Shown piece by piece: positions 8,820 through 17,582 of a DNA stretch of 64,000 nt. The position numbers were made by a program, and so were the translations under genes. The notes below the pieces were generated by a model. The model saw only the letters and a list, made by a program, of their open reading frames with translations. It was not told the origin of the DNA and searched no databases. How positions within the stretch are numbered: the stretch's first letter is position 1; the number at the start of each line of letters is the position of its first letter. The DNA comes from Bacteroidota bacterium (GTDB lineage: Bacteria; Bacteroidota; Bacteroidia; Chitinophagales; LD1). The stretch spans positions 1 through 64,000 of the forward strand of contig CANJZE010000007.1 in NCBI GenBank assembly GCA_947479455.1, in the 5' to 3' direction.

Positions 8820-9677
8820 ATGAACAGACCGAATGAAATCTCTACGCCTGTTCATCGCTTTTCTTCTTCCAGCGAAATTAATTTTCGCTTCGTAACCATC
8901 ACCGAACAAAGCTTTGAAACGCCAGATGTGGAACACCGCCATGGTTACTGGACTGTTTTTATTTTTTTAGAAGGCAAAGGCAAACACATCATTGATTTTA
9001 AAGAAGTAAAAGTGAAACCCGGAAGCATACATATAGTTTTGCCTGGGCAGGTTCATGCGCTACATGGCGGCAAAAATTTTTTAGCACATGCACTCATTTT
9101 TACCGAAGACTTTTTTTTGATGCGAGATGAAACTACGAAGTTGCTCATGCGCCTGTTTCGTTTTATGGATGCAGGAGAAGCGGCTGCTTTTAACATTACC
9201 AAAGCCGAGAAAGAATTTTTCGGCTCGCTGCTTCAATTGATAAAGCACGAATACGAAAGCCACAGCGAAAGCAAAGGTGTGGTCTTGCTAGAATTGCTTT
9301 CAGTTTTTATAAGTAAGTGCAACAGCGCTTTGCAGTTGCCGCAGCTGCCAAGTTCTGCGCTTGACTCCATGCACTACATTCAACTAAGACACGCAGTAGA
9401 AAAGAATTTTAGAGTGATTCATACCGTGGCAGAATATGCCGATATGCTTCATCTTTCTGCTAAGCATGTGAATGAACTTTGCCGTGCACATACAGGAGTT
9501 AGCGCACTTGAATTTATTCATGCTCGAATTACTATTGAAGCAAAACGTTTATTGAAATACAGCCACAAACCCATTAAGCAAATTGCTTACGATTTACACT
9601 TTACCGATGCCGCACACTTCGCTAATTTCTTCAAACAAAAAACAGGAAGCACACCTGTCGAGTTTAAGGAGAAGTAA
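8820..9677 (+). CDS. AraC-family transcriptional regulator
   Basis: 285 aa. The N-terminal ~100 residues form a cupin-like sensing domain ('HGYWTVFIFLEGKGKHIIDF', 'VKPGSIHIVLPGQVHAL'). The C-terminal ~100 residues hold the two helix-turn-helix motifs of the AraC/XylS family: HTH1 'TVAEYADMLHLSAKHVNELC' and HTH2 'PIKQIAYDLHFTDAAHFANF', followed by 'FKQKTGSTPVEFKEK', the conserved closing helix. It is isolated between a T9SS gene and a convergent glycosyltransferase, so no target gene can be assigned from context. The inducer is unknown. Family assignment is secure. Confidence 0.92.
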   Translation: MNRPNEISTPVHRFSSSSEINFRFVTITEQSFETPDVEHRHGYWTVFIFLEGKGKHIIDFKEVKVKPGSIHIVLPGQVHALHGGKNFLAHALIFTEDFFLMRDETTKLLMRLFRFMDAGEAAAFNITKAEKEFFGSLLQLIKHEYESHSESKGVVLLELLSVFISKCNSALQLPQLPSSALDSMHYIQLRHAVEKNFRVIHTVAEYADMLHLSAKHVNELCRAHTGVSALEFIHARITIEAKRLLKYSHKPIKQIAYDLHFTDAAHFANFFKQKTGSTPVEFKEK

Positions 9678-9679
9678 AA

Positions 9680-11329
9680 CTATTGCGCTTTTGTTGCTTC
9701 CAACAAATAAATTTTTTCGCAGGTAGATTCGCGGGTAGCCGGATTCAAAAACTTTCCATTGATTTTAGAAACGGGAAATGTTTTTCGGTCGTAAATAATT
9801 TTGAAAGAAATGTTTTCTGTTCTTAAATCTGCCAGTCCATTTTCACCCGTAATTACAAACAGTTTTTTCTGCTGCTCTAAAAACTGATGCAGTTTTTCGC
9901 GCTCAGTAAATTCACCTGCACACAAGCGTTGCGCATAAAACACAGGTGAAAAACTAACACCCGATTGATACGAAACAAAATCAATTTGCTCGTTTGCACG
10001 CGTGTGCATGTATTTCCCAAATTCACTTTGCGGTTGATACTTTAAAATTTCGGGATAATAAAAACCGCTAAGCAATGCATTGAAGTAGATGATGGCAAAA
10101 GCCGAAGCATAAAGCCAGTTTTTTGTTTTGAAAAAAAGAACCCCAAGCGAAAGCGGCATTGCCAGTAAAACTAAAAGTGAAAATAGTTCAACACCTTTGA
10201 AAGCATATTGCAGATATGCCGCCACGAAACACAATCCGAAAATGAGAACACCTTGAAGGGGAAGAATGAATTTTCGTTGTTGTTTATCATCCATGGCTTC
10301 CTCAAAATAGGAAGCCGCTATAACGGCTGCTAAGGGGAACACCACAAAAATGTAATGTGGTAATAGATACTTCGATAATGAAAGCGAAAGAAGAATAAAA
10401 GTAAAACCGCTGAGTGAAATAATTTCGATGAAGCGATGTTTCGGTAGGGTCTCCGCTTCGGGACCCTGCGTTAAGTTTTTGATAAAACTCCAAACGGGTT
10501 TTAACCAACCCACAAATAAGAAAACTGTCCACGGTAAAATTGCCCAAGCCGTGCTGTGAACTAAAAAGAATGGGTCGGTATGATTGTTCCATTCACTTTC
10601 TCCTGTTATGCGTCCGAAACTTTGAGTCCAGAAATAAAATTTCAAACCTTTCATTCCGAATTGCTGAAACAAGCCAATGCACATAGGTGTAATCAATAGT
10701 GCAATTACAAAAACGGAAAGCACAATTCGCACATCGAAAATCTGTTTCAAATTTTTCTTCCAAAGCAAATGCGGAAACAATGCAGCACCCGTTACGATTA
10801 AACCGATAGGACCCTTTGCAAGAAGAGCGAGTGCTACACCAATACTGCCGAGCAAAAGGTTTTTTGATTTCGATGTTTCAAAAAACTGTGACCATTGCCA
10901 AATGGAAAAAATGACTGCGCCCATAAGCATCGTATCGGTGCGAACATCGTTGGTAATAAGAAACAGAGCTTGTGAAGTAGCCAGCATTAGCGCGGCAGTT
11001 TGCGCAAGTTTTTCGTTGTAGTAAACATTAGCGAAACGATACGTGGAGTAAATTCCCAACAAAGCAAATAGCAACGAAGGAAGTTTGTATGAAAAATTAC
11101 TGATGCCCAGTAACCAAAAGCTAAATGAATTCAACCAAAACAAAAGTGGTGGTTTATCTAAGTAGGCGTTTTGTCCGCAATAGATTTGAAGAAACTGTTT
11201 GCTGTGCAACATCTGCCAACTCATTTGCGCGTACTGCGCAGCATCTACTTCCATTACATCTAAACGCAGATTAAGTGTATAGGCAAAGAGAGCGAACAAC
11301 AGCAAGAGATAAAAACCGATTTTGGTCAA
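9680..11329 (-). CDS. ArnT-like GT39-family glycosyltransferase (integral membrane)
   Basis: 549 aa protein with about 11-13 hydrophobic segments and the fold of PMT/ArnT lipid-linked sugar transferases (GT-C). The first periplasmic loop reads 'RLDVMEVDAAQYAQMSWQML', with the acidic residues expected after TM1, then 'YLDKPPLLFWLNSFSFWLLG', the hallmark D-K-P-P-L-x-x-W of the family. It would transfer a sugar from an undecaprenyl or dolichyl-type carrier to a lipid or protein acceptor on the periplasmic side. The start is TTG: the first membrane helix begins there, no ATG precedes it, and an in-frame stop lies just upstream. The C-terminal ~120 residues are periplasmic and divergent. The acceptor is unknown. 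Confidence 0.8.
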   Translation of the reverse strand: MTKIGFYLLLLFALFAYTLNLRLDVMEVDAAQYAQMSWQMLHSKQFLQIYCGQNAYLDKPPLLFWLNSFSFWLLGISNFSYKLPSLLFALLGIYSTYRFANVYYNEKLAQTAALMLATSQALFLITNDVRTDTMLMGAVIFSIWQWSQFFETSKSKNLLLGSIGVALALLAKGPIGLIVTGAALFPHLLWKKNLKQIFDVRIVLSVFVIALLITPMCIGLFQQFGMKGLKFYFWTQSFGRITGESEWNNHTDPFFLVHSTAWAILPWTVFLFVGWLKPVWSFIKNLTQGPEAETLPKHRFIEIISLSGFTFILLSLSLSKYLLPHYIFVVFPLAAVIAASYFEEAMDDKQQRKFILPLQGVLIFGLCFVAAYLQYAFKGVELFSLLVLLAMPLSLGVLFFKTKNWLYASAFAIIYFNALLSGFYYPEILKYQPQSEFGKYMHTRANEQIDFVSYQSGVSFSPVFYAQRLCAGEFTEREKLHQFLEQQKKLFVITGENGLADLRTENISFKIIYDRKTFPVSKINGKFLNPATRESTCEKIYLLEATKAQ

Positions 11330-11377
11330 ATTGAGTTTTTGATACTAATATAGAAGTTATGCAAGGCGACAATGTGC

Positions 11378-12136
11378 TTATAACACAAACGGAATCACTG
11401 CCATTCTCTCTTTCGGATAATCAGCAAATTTTTGATGATACCATTTGTGATGGTCTAGTGCACGAGGAAGTAAATTCACAATTGTCCAGATGGGAAAACT
11501 ATAAGCTGCTAATGAACCAATCATTAAAGCAAAGCCAAACCATTCAATCATTTCACCAAAGAGATTGGGACACGAAATGTATTTGAACAAAAATCCTTGC
11601 GGAATTTTATAGCCCGTTTCTCCAGGTTTGCGTAAGGCAATCAGGATGTTGTCGCTTTTCACATTGATAAAAACTCCGGTAATGAAAATGATGATGCCCA
11701 AAATAAATCGTGGGCTTAAAAAATATTCATCGGAAAAATTTCCTCCTACATTACCAAGAAAATAGCCAAGAATAAAAGTGTTACAAGCGTTGAAGAATAC
11801 TGCCGAGCCGCAAATTACTAACGGAATTTTTTTTCCTTTTGTGTTTGTGCGAAACGGAAAAATGTATGACCGGTAAATGTAGTGCACCACGTAAAGCCCA
11901 TAAAAAAAATAACTGGCGTACGTTTTTTCAATTGTTCCAGTCCAAAACCAAATGCTGATGAAAAAAGGAGCAACTCCTTCCTGAATCATCCAGCCAATTT
12001 GATTGGAAATCATAGGTCCCCAACTTTCAGATACATGTCTGCCATAAGGAGCAGTTTGTTTCAGTAGAAACGGGAAAGCGACAATGCCTATGGCAATCCA
12101 GATTTCGGTAATCAATGTGAATGTTTCAGGTGTCAT
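11378..12136 (-). CDS. Steroid 5-alpha-reductase-like membrane oxidoreductase
   Basis: 252 aa, six or so hydrophobic segments. It matches the 3-oxo-5-alpha-steroid 4-dehydrogenase (S5AR/ICMT-like) fold: an N-terminal 'APYGRHV' segment (R in the first loop), a mid-protein R-x-Y-I-F-P-F-R element, and the C-terminal cofactor-site signature 'GYKIPQGFLFKYISCPNLFGE' spread over about residues 176-196, ending 'HHKWYHQKFADYPKERMAVIPFVL'. Relatives reduce enone double bonds of sterol or polyprenoid substrates with NADPH. The bacterial substrate is not known. A second relative of this superfamily (DUF1295) occurs near 26.7 kb. It is co-directional with the GT39 gene 48 bases downstream. Confidence 0.85.
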   Translation of the reverse strand: MTPETFTLITEIWIAIGIVAFPFLLKQTAPYGRHVSESWGPMISNQIGWMIQEGVAPFFISIWFWTGTIEKTYASYFFYGLYVVHYIYRSYIFPFRTNTKGKKIPLVICGSAVFFNACNTFILGYFLGNVGGNFSDEYFLSPRFILGIIIFITGVFINVKSDNILIALRKPGETGYKIPQGFLFKYISCPNLFGEMIEWFGFALMIGSLAAYSFPIWTIVNLLPRALDHHKWYHQKFADYPKERMAVIPFVL

Positions 12137-12163
12137 ACTTTATGATTTTAGAACAGAAATACA

Positions 12164-12225
12164 TTTTTACACAAAGGCGCGAAGACACAAAGAAACAACT
12201 TTGCGCCTTTGCGTCTTCGAGTAAA
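12164..12225. repeat. Intergenic inverted repeat of the AAAGGCGCGAAGAC type
   Basis: The left half ACAAAGGCGCGAAGACACAAA and the right half CTTTGCGCCTTTGCGTCTTCG are near reverse complements separated by a few bases. This is a simple-word spacer repeat of a kind often scattered in Bacteroidota genomes. It sits between two reverse-strand genes and could also act as a weak terminator. Confidence 0.5.
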
Positions 12226-12232
12226 ATTCTTT

Positions 12233-13237
12233 TCAATAAAAAACAGCATGCCGCGTTCCTTTCTTCTTCGATTCCAAAAATAGTTTCGCGCTTTCCTCTA
12301 TAGAACGTTTTATAGAAATGAATTCGCCTTTGTAAATGCTTTTCACTTTTTCGTTGTTGTAATAAAACGGAATGCGCGCTACGCGTAAATCATCGCGACT
12401 GTAATCGGGTTCGCTTCGCGCAAACCATGCGCGCACGGCTTCGATTCTCCAGGCAACTTCGCTCATCCACTTCGATACTTTCATTTTCGGTTGTGGTTTG
12501 TTTAGCGCAGTGGCAACGAGCGAAAGAAAATCTTTGAGTGAAAGACTTTCTGCTACTGCAATAAATCTTTCACCATTGGTTTCGGTGTTCATCAAATGAA
12601 TCATGAGCGAGCTTAAATCGCGCACATCAATAAAACCGTTCGCACCTTCGGTGTAAAAATTTAAACCATCATACACCGTTTCAAAAACATTCAGCGGCTC
12701 ATGATGCCAGAATCCTGCGCCTATAATTCCTCCGGGGTTTATAATCACCGTATCCAATCCTTCGGCATTAGCGCGCCATACTTCCATTTCGGCTAAACGC
12801 TTACTCAAAAAATAATCGAAGCACAGTTTCGAAGTATGCGCGTTGTAATTTTCGTCAATTAGTTTTTCGCTTTCGGGAATGCCGAGTGTAACCACCGAAC
12901 TTACGTAAAGCAATTTCTTAACTCCGTTTTGCAAACAGGCGTTCACCAAGTTGGCGGTGCCATCTACATTTACTTTCATCAGCTTTTCATAATCGTTCGA
13001 CTGAAAAGAAACCAAGCCCGCGCAGTGATAAACTTTTTCAACTCCATTTAGCAACTCATCAAATTTGTCCAGCTCATTCAAATCTGTTTCCACCCATTCT
13101 ATTTGTTCAATGCATCCTTCAAGCAATTCAAGAGTTGAAGTAGAACGTTTAGTAGCGCGCACTTTCTCTCCGCTCTTGAGCAAATCTTTTATTAAGTAAG
13201 AACCAACAAAGCCGGTACCGCCTGTAACGAGAATCAT
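12233..13237 (-). CDS. NAD(P)-dependent epimerase/dehydratase family protein
   Basis: 334 aa extended short-chain dehydrogenase/reductase. The Rossmann start is 'MILVTGGTGFVGSYLIKDLL' (GxxGxxG). The catalytic Ser lies in 'YVSSVVTLG', and the Tyr-x-x-x-Lys equivalent is degenerate, 'DYFLSKRLAE' (Y-F-L-S-K), about residues 142-147. 'INPGGIIGAG' follows. The family includes dihydroflavonol reductase-like and sugar-nucleotide epimerases. The substrate cannot be assigned. It is followed on the same strand by the 5-alpha-reductase-like gene and preceded by a FabG-like gene, hinting at lipid or isoprenoid metabolism, but that is only inference. Confidence 0.85.
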   Translation of the reverse strand: MILVTGGTGFVGSYLIKDLLKSGEKVRATKRSTSTLELLEGCIEQIEWVETDLNELDKFDELLNGVEKVYHCAGLVSFQSNDYEKLMKVNVDGTANLVNACLQNGVKKLLYVSSVVTLGIPESEKLIDENYNAHTSKLCFDYFLSKRLAEMEVWRANAEGLDTVIINPGGIIGAGFWHHEPLNVFETVYDGLNFYTEGANGFIDVRDLSSLMIHLMNTETNGERFIAVAESLSLKDFLSLVATALNKPQPKMKVSKWMSEVAWRIEAVRAWFARSEPDYSRDDLRVARIPFYYNNEKVKSIYKGEFISIKRSIEESAKLFLESKKKGTRHAVFY

Positions 13238-13243
13238 CAGGAG

Positions 13244-13278
13244 ATTGAAAATTGAAAATTGAAAATTGAAAATTGAAA
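13244..13278. repeat. Short tandem repeat ATTGAAAA x4
   Basis: Four head-to-tail copies of a 9-base unit (ATTGAAAAT) fill the spacer between two reverse-strand dehydrogenase genes. It is one of several simple-word spacer repeats in this window. Confidence 0.8.
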
Positions 13279-13303
13279 GCGCACCAGTTTCATTTAACCT
13301 AAT

Positions 13304-14041
13304 TTAGATTGTCAAGCCACCATCTACGCTAATAGTAGTTCCCGAAATAAATTGCGCTTCGTTGCTTGCCAGAAACACATAAACGTTTGCCACGTCTTCG
13401 GCTGTTCCCAATTTCTTCAACGGAATTTTTTCTTTCATCATCTCAATCACTTTTTCGGGAATGGTTTTAATCATATCCGTAGCAATGAAACCCGGAGCAA
13501 CAGCATTTACCGTGATGTTGTTTTTGCCCAGTTCGCGAGCCCATGTTTTGGTAAGCGCAATCACACCCGCTTTGGTGGCAGCATAATTCGACTGTCCATA
13601 ATTGCCATACAAACCAACGATGCTTGATGTATTGATGATTCGCCCGAAATTATTTTGAATCATGTTTGGCGAAATGGCTTTGGTGCAATTGAAAACACCG
13701 GTAAGATTTACATCCATCACTTGTTGCCATTGCTCGGCTGTCATTTTTTGTAATGAAGCGTCACGAGTAATGCCTGCGTTATTTATCAGCACATCAATTT
13801 TTCCGAATTGTTGAATCACTTCTTTTGTGGCGGCTTCCACCTCTTCAAACTTTGCGGTGTTCACTTTCATAAACTTGTATTGACTGTTTACTGCCGCTGC
13901 CTCCTGCTGCTTTTCACTTGGCTGAATAACATCCCACACAACCGTAGCCGCTCCTTCGCGCGCAAATTTTTCAACCGCTGCTTTTCCAATACCCGAAGCA
14001 CCTCCTGTGATAACCACTACTTTGTTTTCGAATCTTTTCAT
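13304..14041 (-). CDS. SDR-family 3-oxoacyl-[ACP] reductase-like protein (FabG-like)
   Basis: 245 aa classical short-chain dehydrogenase. Cofactor motif 'VVITGGASGIGKAAVEKF' (TGxxxGIG), 'NNAGI' at about 90, catalytic Ser in 'IINTSSIVGLYG', Tyr and Lys in 'SNYAATKAGVIALTKTWA' (YxxxK), and 'VNAVAPGFIATDM'. It ends 'ISGTTISVDGGLTI'. These are typical FabG/acetoacetyl-CoA reductase features: reduction of 3-oxoacyl thioesters with NADPH. No fatty-acid genes are adjacent, so it may be a paralog with another substrate. Family certain, substrate not. Confidence 0.85.
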   Translation of the reverse strand: MKRFENKVVVITGGASGIGKAAVEKFAREGAATVVWDVIQPSEKQQEAAAVNSQYKFMKVNTAKFEEVEAATKEVIQQFGKIDVLINNAGITRDASLQKMTAEQWQQVMDVNLTGVFNCTKAISPNMIQNNFGRIINTSSIVGLYGNYGQSNYAATKAGVIALTKTWARELGKNNITVNAVAPGFIATDMIKTIPEKVIEMMKEKIPLKKLGTAEDVANVYVFLASNEAQFISGTTISVDGGLTI

Positions 14042-14077
14042 GTTTGTATTTATTCTCGATGCAAAATAATTCTTCGC

Positions 14078-14131
14078 GCTTTAATTTGTAATTCGCAATT
14101 CGTATTTCTAATTTCTAACTTCGTATTTAAT
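14078..14131. repeat. Simple-word repeat TAATTTGTAATTCGCAATTCG before the SRPBCC gene
   Basis: Successive variants of 'AATTTGTAATTCG', 'CAATTCGTATTTC', 'TAATTTCTAACTTCG' fill the spacer between the divergent FabG-like and SRPBCC genes. The reverse complement of the same word family forms the 5' end of the EnvC-like gene at 47.8 kb. Confidence 0.65.
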
Positions 14132-14132
14132 T

Positions 14133-14600
14133 ATGGCCGATTACAATTTTCTCACTATCTGGAAATTCGATGCCCCGCTCGAAAAAGTTTACAACACGAT
14201 TCACGATGCCGATAATTACCACCTGTGGTGGAAAGGACAAAGCAAAGTGGAAACCATTAAACGTGGTGATGCCTTGGGTGTTGGTGCGGTTAAGAAATTT
14301 AAAACCAGAAGCGTGCTTCCGTATTCGCTTACTTATACCGGAACTGTATTGGAAGTAGAGCCGCTTAGAAAAGTAGTGGGCACTACCGTTGGTCAATTAG
14401 AAGGCAGAGGCACCTGGATTTTTGAACACGAAAAAGGAACCGCAATCGTAAAATATTATTGGGTGGTGAAAACAAATTCTGTAATAATGAATTTTTTCAC
14501 ACCAATTTTAAAACCCGCCTTTGAATGGAATCACGATATAGTCATGAAATGGGGCGAAGAAGGTTTAGCGAAATATCTTGGCTGCAATGTCATAAAATAA
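14133..14600 (+). CDS. SRPBCC-family protein (polyketide cyclase/START-like)
   Basis: 155 aa. Helix-grip fold signature: 'WKFDAPLEKVYNTIHDADNY' at the start, 'WWKGQSKVE', then strands ending 'GTVLEVEPLRKVVGTT' and 'GTWIFEHEKGTAIVKYYWVV', and a long C-terminal helix 'KPAFEWNHDIVMKWGEEGLA'. Members bind hydrophobic ligands in a cavity; some are cyclases, many are uncharacterised. Nothing in the neighbourhood identifies the ligand. It is convergent with a T9SS gene. Confidence 0.8.
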   Translation: MADYNFLTIWKFDAPLEKVYNTIHDADNYHLWWKGQSKVETIKRGDALGVGAVKKFKTRSVLPYSLTYTGTVLEVEPLRKVVGTTVGQLEGRGTWIFEHEKGTAIVKYYWVVKTNSVIMNFFTPILKPAFEWNHDIVMKWGEEGLAKYLGCNVIK

Positions 14601-14626
14601 AAAAGGGCTTCTGCAAAGAAGCCCCC
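14594..14626 (-). terminator. Terminator for the reverse-strand T9SS gene
   Basis: Perfect 8-bp stem GGGCTTCT / AGAAGCCC with a 4-base loop. Read on the reverse strand it is followed by six T and an AT-rich tail, so it terminates the gene to its right. The T tract overlaps the stop region of the converging SRPBCC gene. Confidence 0.8.
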
Positions 14627-14646
14627 TTCAATAGACATTCCCAAAT

Positions 14647-16512
14647 TTATTTGTCGAGCAATATTTTTTTGCTCTCGATTATTTCTCCGTTCACATTGCG
14701 AATACAAACCTGATACAATCCATTCGCTATTGCAGGAAGAAGAACAGTTTCTGTTTCGTTAGAAGCGTTCAATGCTTTACCGAAAACTTTTTCGCCAAGC
14801 GTGTTGAACATTTCCAGTTGCAGCGGCTCCGTTATTTTTTCATGCTGAATAAAAATCCATCCGTTAGAAGGGTTCGGATAAATAGAAATTTCGTTCTTCT
14901 TCAAATCAGCAACACCGCTTGCGTTATTGATAGTTGCGCTTGCACCCTGCAAATACATATCTCTGAACGCTTCCTGATTTCCTCCACTTCCGCCATATTG
15001 ATTGGCATTGAAAAGTTTTGCCGTGCCATCCAATTGCAAATCAAAAGCTCCGCTTGCCGTTGACTTGGTATGAAAAGTAACTGTTGCAATTGGGCCATAA
15101 CCCGCTTGACTTTGATTATTCGTTTTCACAAAAGCAATTTCCAGTTTACCATCGCTATAGGTTTCGTGCTTGAAAGTAATCATGCTGTTACCTGTAGAAT
15201 CGAGCCAACCCAAACTAAAACTCACCGTTGCATTTGCGTCCACTTTACTTGCATCGTATAGCAAGGTAAACGAACCGCCATAGACCATACCCGATGGCAC
15301 AGAAAACGTTCCAAGTGAAATCGTAGCCACAATATCGTTGCCTGCATTCACTGTTCCGTTCGCTAACTGCACGGCAAGTGTCGGGTCGTTCGGAGAGTGA
15401 ATCAACATAGCCGAACGATTATTTCTGTTTGTATGTTTGCGTCCGTAATTGGTTTGTATTGTATTTACATCAAGTGCAGTGATAGTGCTATCGCCATTGC
15501 AGTCAGCCATTTTCATATCCACCAAATCCTGCAAATACATAAATCTGAAATTCGGATTACTCCAGCTTGCGCAACTTTGTGCGCTCCAATTACTGCTTGC
15601 GGCATTGCGCTTCGGACCGTGTTGCGAAAAATAAATTCCGAGAGGAAAAATATCTTCTCCGTTTACTTCACCATCGCAGTTAGCATCACCGGGCCAAACA
15701 CTGCAATCCATCACAGGCAACATTTTCTTCACGGTATCGGTAGTTATTCCATTGGTGTAAATCAAAGTCACCAAATAATTTCCGGGAGCAGAATAAACAT
15801 GCGAAGGCTGTAAAGCCGTAGAATAATTTCCAATACCCGAAGCAGGGTCAGCGAAATCCCAAAACACATTGGTTACTCCGGCAGAAAAACTTGCATAAAT
15901 TTTCACTGTATCGTTTACACAGTTCATAGCCGCAGTAAAATTAGGAACGTAAGCCGTGGTGCAAGTGGAATCAACATTTATACTTCCTACTAAGGTGTCA
16001 GATTGTGTGCCGTCAGAAATAATATAAGTAACCAGATAATTTCCTTCGGCAGAAAAATGATGAGTTGGATTTGCAGTGGTATCTGTATTCAAAACTCCCG
16101 AAGCCACATCTCCAAAATCCCATACCTGCGAAGTATGCGTTCCATACGAACGGTCAGAAAAACTTACATAAAGTAACGAACTGCACTGTGTTTCAAATCC
16201 TGCATCAAAACAAGTACTGCCGATGTGAATCACATTGGTCCGATAATCCCATTCAGCACCAATGTTTACGAAAAGGGTAACGTAGTAATCACCGGGTGTG
16301 GTGTAAACATGGTAGCCCAATTCATCATGCGATACATTGGCAACACCAGACGTGGTATCGCCATAATCCCAACTGTAAGCCGCAAAGCCATCGAGGGCGT
16401 GAAAGAAAACGGTATCACCTACACATGCATTGTTGTAAGTATAGTCTGCATAACAAGCGCGTGAAGCATAAGCAAAAAGTAAAATTGCCAGAGTAGTAAA
16501 AATCTTTTTCAT
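14647..16512 (-). CDS. Secreted T9SS protein with PKD domains and dockerin-like region
   Basis: 621 aa from the ATG that begins the signal peptide ('MKKIFTTLAILLFAYASRA'); an upstream in-frame start would add 20 polar residues. Three PKD-like domains follow ('YSWDYGDTTSGVAN', 'QVWDFGDVASGVLN', 'VFWDFADPASGIGN'), each ending with strands like 'GDYYVTLFV'. At about 291-385 is a dockerin-like calcium region with paired EF-hand loops: 'DANCDGEVNGEDIFPLG' and 'DCNGDSTITALDVNTIQ'. Next is a cohesin-like beta domain (about 400-510). A type-A T9SS sorting domain ends the protein ('ISIYPNPSNGWIFI', 'NGLYQVCIRN'). Probably a surface-attached adhesin or matrix protein. Confidence 0.85.
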   Translation of the reverse strand: MKKIFTTLAILLFAYASRACYADYTYNNACVGDTVFFHALDGFAAYSWDYGDTTSGVANVSHDELGYHVYTTPGDYYVTLFVNIGAEWDYRTNVIHIGSTCFDAGFETQCSSLLYVSFSDRSYGTHTSQVWDFGDVASGVLNTDTTANPTHHFSAEGNYLVTYIISDGTQSDTLVGSINVDSTCTTAYVPNFTAAMNCVNDTVKIYASFSAGVTNVFWDFADPASGIGNYSTALQPSHVYSAPGNYLVTLIYTNGITTDTVKKMLPVMDCSVWPGDANCDGEVNGEDIFPLGIYFSQHGPKRNAASSNWSAQSCASWSNPNFRFMYLQDLVDMKMADCNGDSTITALDVNTIQTNYGRKHTNRNNRSAMLIHSPNDPTLAVQLANGTVNAGNDIVATISLGTFSVPSGMVYGGSFTLLYDASKVDANATVSFSLGWLDSTGNSMITFKHETYSDGKLEIAFVKTNNQSQAGYGPIATVTFHTKSTASGAFDLQLDGTAKLFNANQYGGSGGNQEAFRDMYLQGASATINNASGVADLKKNEISIYPNPSNGWIFIQHEKITEPLQLEMFNTLGEKVFGKALNASNETETVLLPAIANGLYQVCIRNVNGEIIESKKILLDK

Positions 16513-16636
16513 AAAATGGGGTTGTGGTAAAGAATGCTTATTTGATGCGCATACCCTGCTAGAAGGTTGCATTCTCCTCGAAGAGTTTCCGCATTTTGTA
16601 TTTGTCTAACGTCTCGTGTCTGATGTCTAAAGTCTG

Positions 16637-17344
16637 CTACTTCATATTATTAAACACCTGTTGCACATCATCGTCCTCCTCTAACTTCTCAATCAGTTTA
16701 ATCACCTCTTCTGCTTCCGCATCGCTTAGCTCCTTATAAAAATCAGGAGTCTTATCATAACCGCTTTCGGTCACCTCAATATTTTTTGCCTCAAGTGCCT
16801 TCGCCAAATTTCCGAAATCATTAAACTCGGCATACGCAGTTACCAATCCTTCTTCTTCGTTTATTTCAATCAACCCTCCATCAATCAACTCCAGTTCCAG
16901 CTCTTCCAAATTCCAGTTGCCCTTGTTGAATTTAAACATCGCCTTCTTCTTAAACATATACTCCACCGAACCCTGCGTACCTATCACCCCGTTATTCTTA
17001 TTAAAAATCACACGCAGGTTCGCAATCGTCCGCGTGGGGTTATCCGTAGCTGTATCCACCACTATCGCCACACCGTGCGCACCATAACCCTCATACGTAT
17101 GCTCCTCATAACCCGCAGTATCCTTCGCACTCGCCTTCTTTATAGCCGCCTCCACCGTTGCCTTCGGCATATTCGCTGCCTTCGCATTATTCATCAGCGC
17201 GCGCAAACGGCTGTTCGTATCCGGGTCACCGCCTCCGGCTTTCACCGCTATCGCAATATCCTTTCCTATTCGGGTGAACGCCTTCGCCATAGCACCCCAT
17301 CTCTTAAATTTTCTTTCCTTTCTAAATTCAAACGCCCGTCCCAT
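16637..17344 (-). CDS. YebC/PmpR-family protein
   Basis: 235 aa. The N-terminus 'MGRAFEFRKERKFKRWGAMA' followed by 'KAFTRIGKDIAIAVKAGGGD' and 'NSRLRALMNNAKAANMPKAT' is the highly conserved YebC signature; later 'YEGYGAHGVAIVVDTATDN' and 'VEYMFKKKA' also match. Members have been described as transcriptional regulators, and recently some as translation factors that relieve ribosome stalling at proline runs. Length and domain order are normal. It stands alone between a T9SS gene and a repeat-filled spacer. Confidence 0.93.
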   Translation of the reverse strand: MGRAFEFRKERKFKRWGAMAKAFTRIGKDIAIAVKAGGGDPDTNSRLRALMNNAKAANMPKATVEAAIKKASAKDTAGYEEHTYEGYGAHGVAIVVDTATDNPTRTIANLRVIFNKNNGVIGTQGSVEYMFKKKAMFKFNKGNWNLEELELELIDGGLIEINEEEGLVTAYAEFNDFGNLAKALEAKNIEVTESGYDKTPDFYKELSDAEAEEVIKLIEKLEEDDDVQQVFNNMK

Positions 17345-17389
17345 AATCTCGTTTTGATTTTGTAATACTGCGAAAATAAAAATTCCTTT

Positions 17390-17502
17390 GGCGCATCCCC
17401 GATGCTACGCAAGCAACCATGCAATCGGGGTCGGGCTATCACTTCAAGTCCTCTCCCGCAGAAACTGCGGGATGCGGGCTTTCCGTTCTATCCCTTGCGC
17501 AA
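17390..17502 (-). repeat. Dispersed hairpin repeat, family R1-like copy
   Basis: Spacer of about 240 bases between yebC and the DUF502 gene. On the reverse strand it reads GATAGAACGGAAAGCCC, then a small hairpin CCCGCA-GTTTC-TGCGGG, then GACTTGAAGTGATAGCCCG, and a second inverted repeat CCCCGAT / ATCGGGG. The order 'GATAG..GGAAA - hairpin - TTGAA..GATAG/AATAGC' resembles the two elements near 40.6 and 41.4 kb. No coding sequence is supported here. Confidence 0.5.
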
Positions 17503-17582
17503 CCTTTGCGCTACAGGTTTCACCTAACATAAAAAACAGAACCTCTTCTTCTTTTATAAATTTACTCGATCAAAAAAACAAC

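Noticed and set aside
13244-13278. Tandem ATTGAAAAT units as a CRISPR array
   Set aside because: Units are 9 bases with no unique spacers; no cas genes occur in the window.
14605-14624. GGGCTTCT hairpin as a forward-strand terminator for the SRPBCC gene
   Set aside because: On the forward strand it is followed by CCTTCA rather than T; the T run exists only on the reverse strand.
17388-17582. 65-codon N-terminal extension of the DUF502 protein
   Set aside because: The extension reads through repeat sequence; the family starts at the later ATG just before the first membrane helix.
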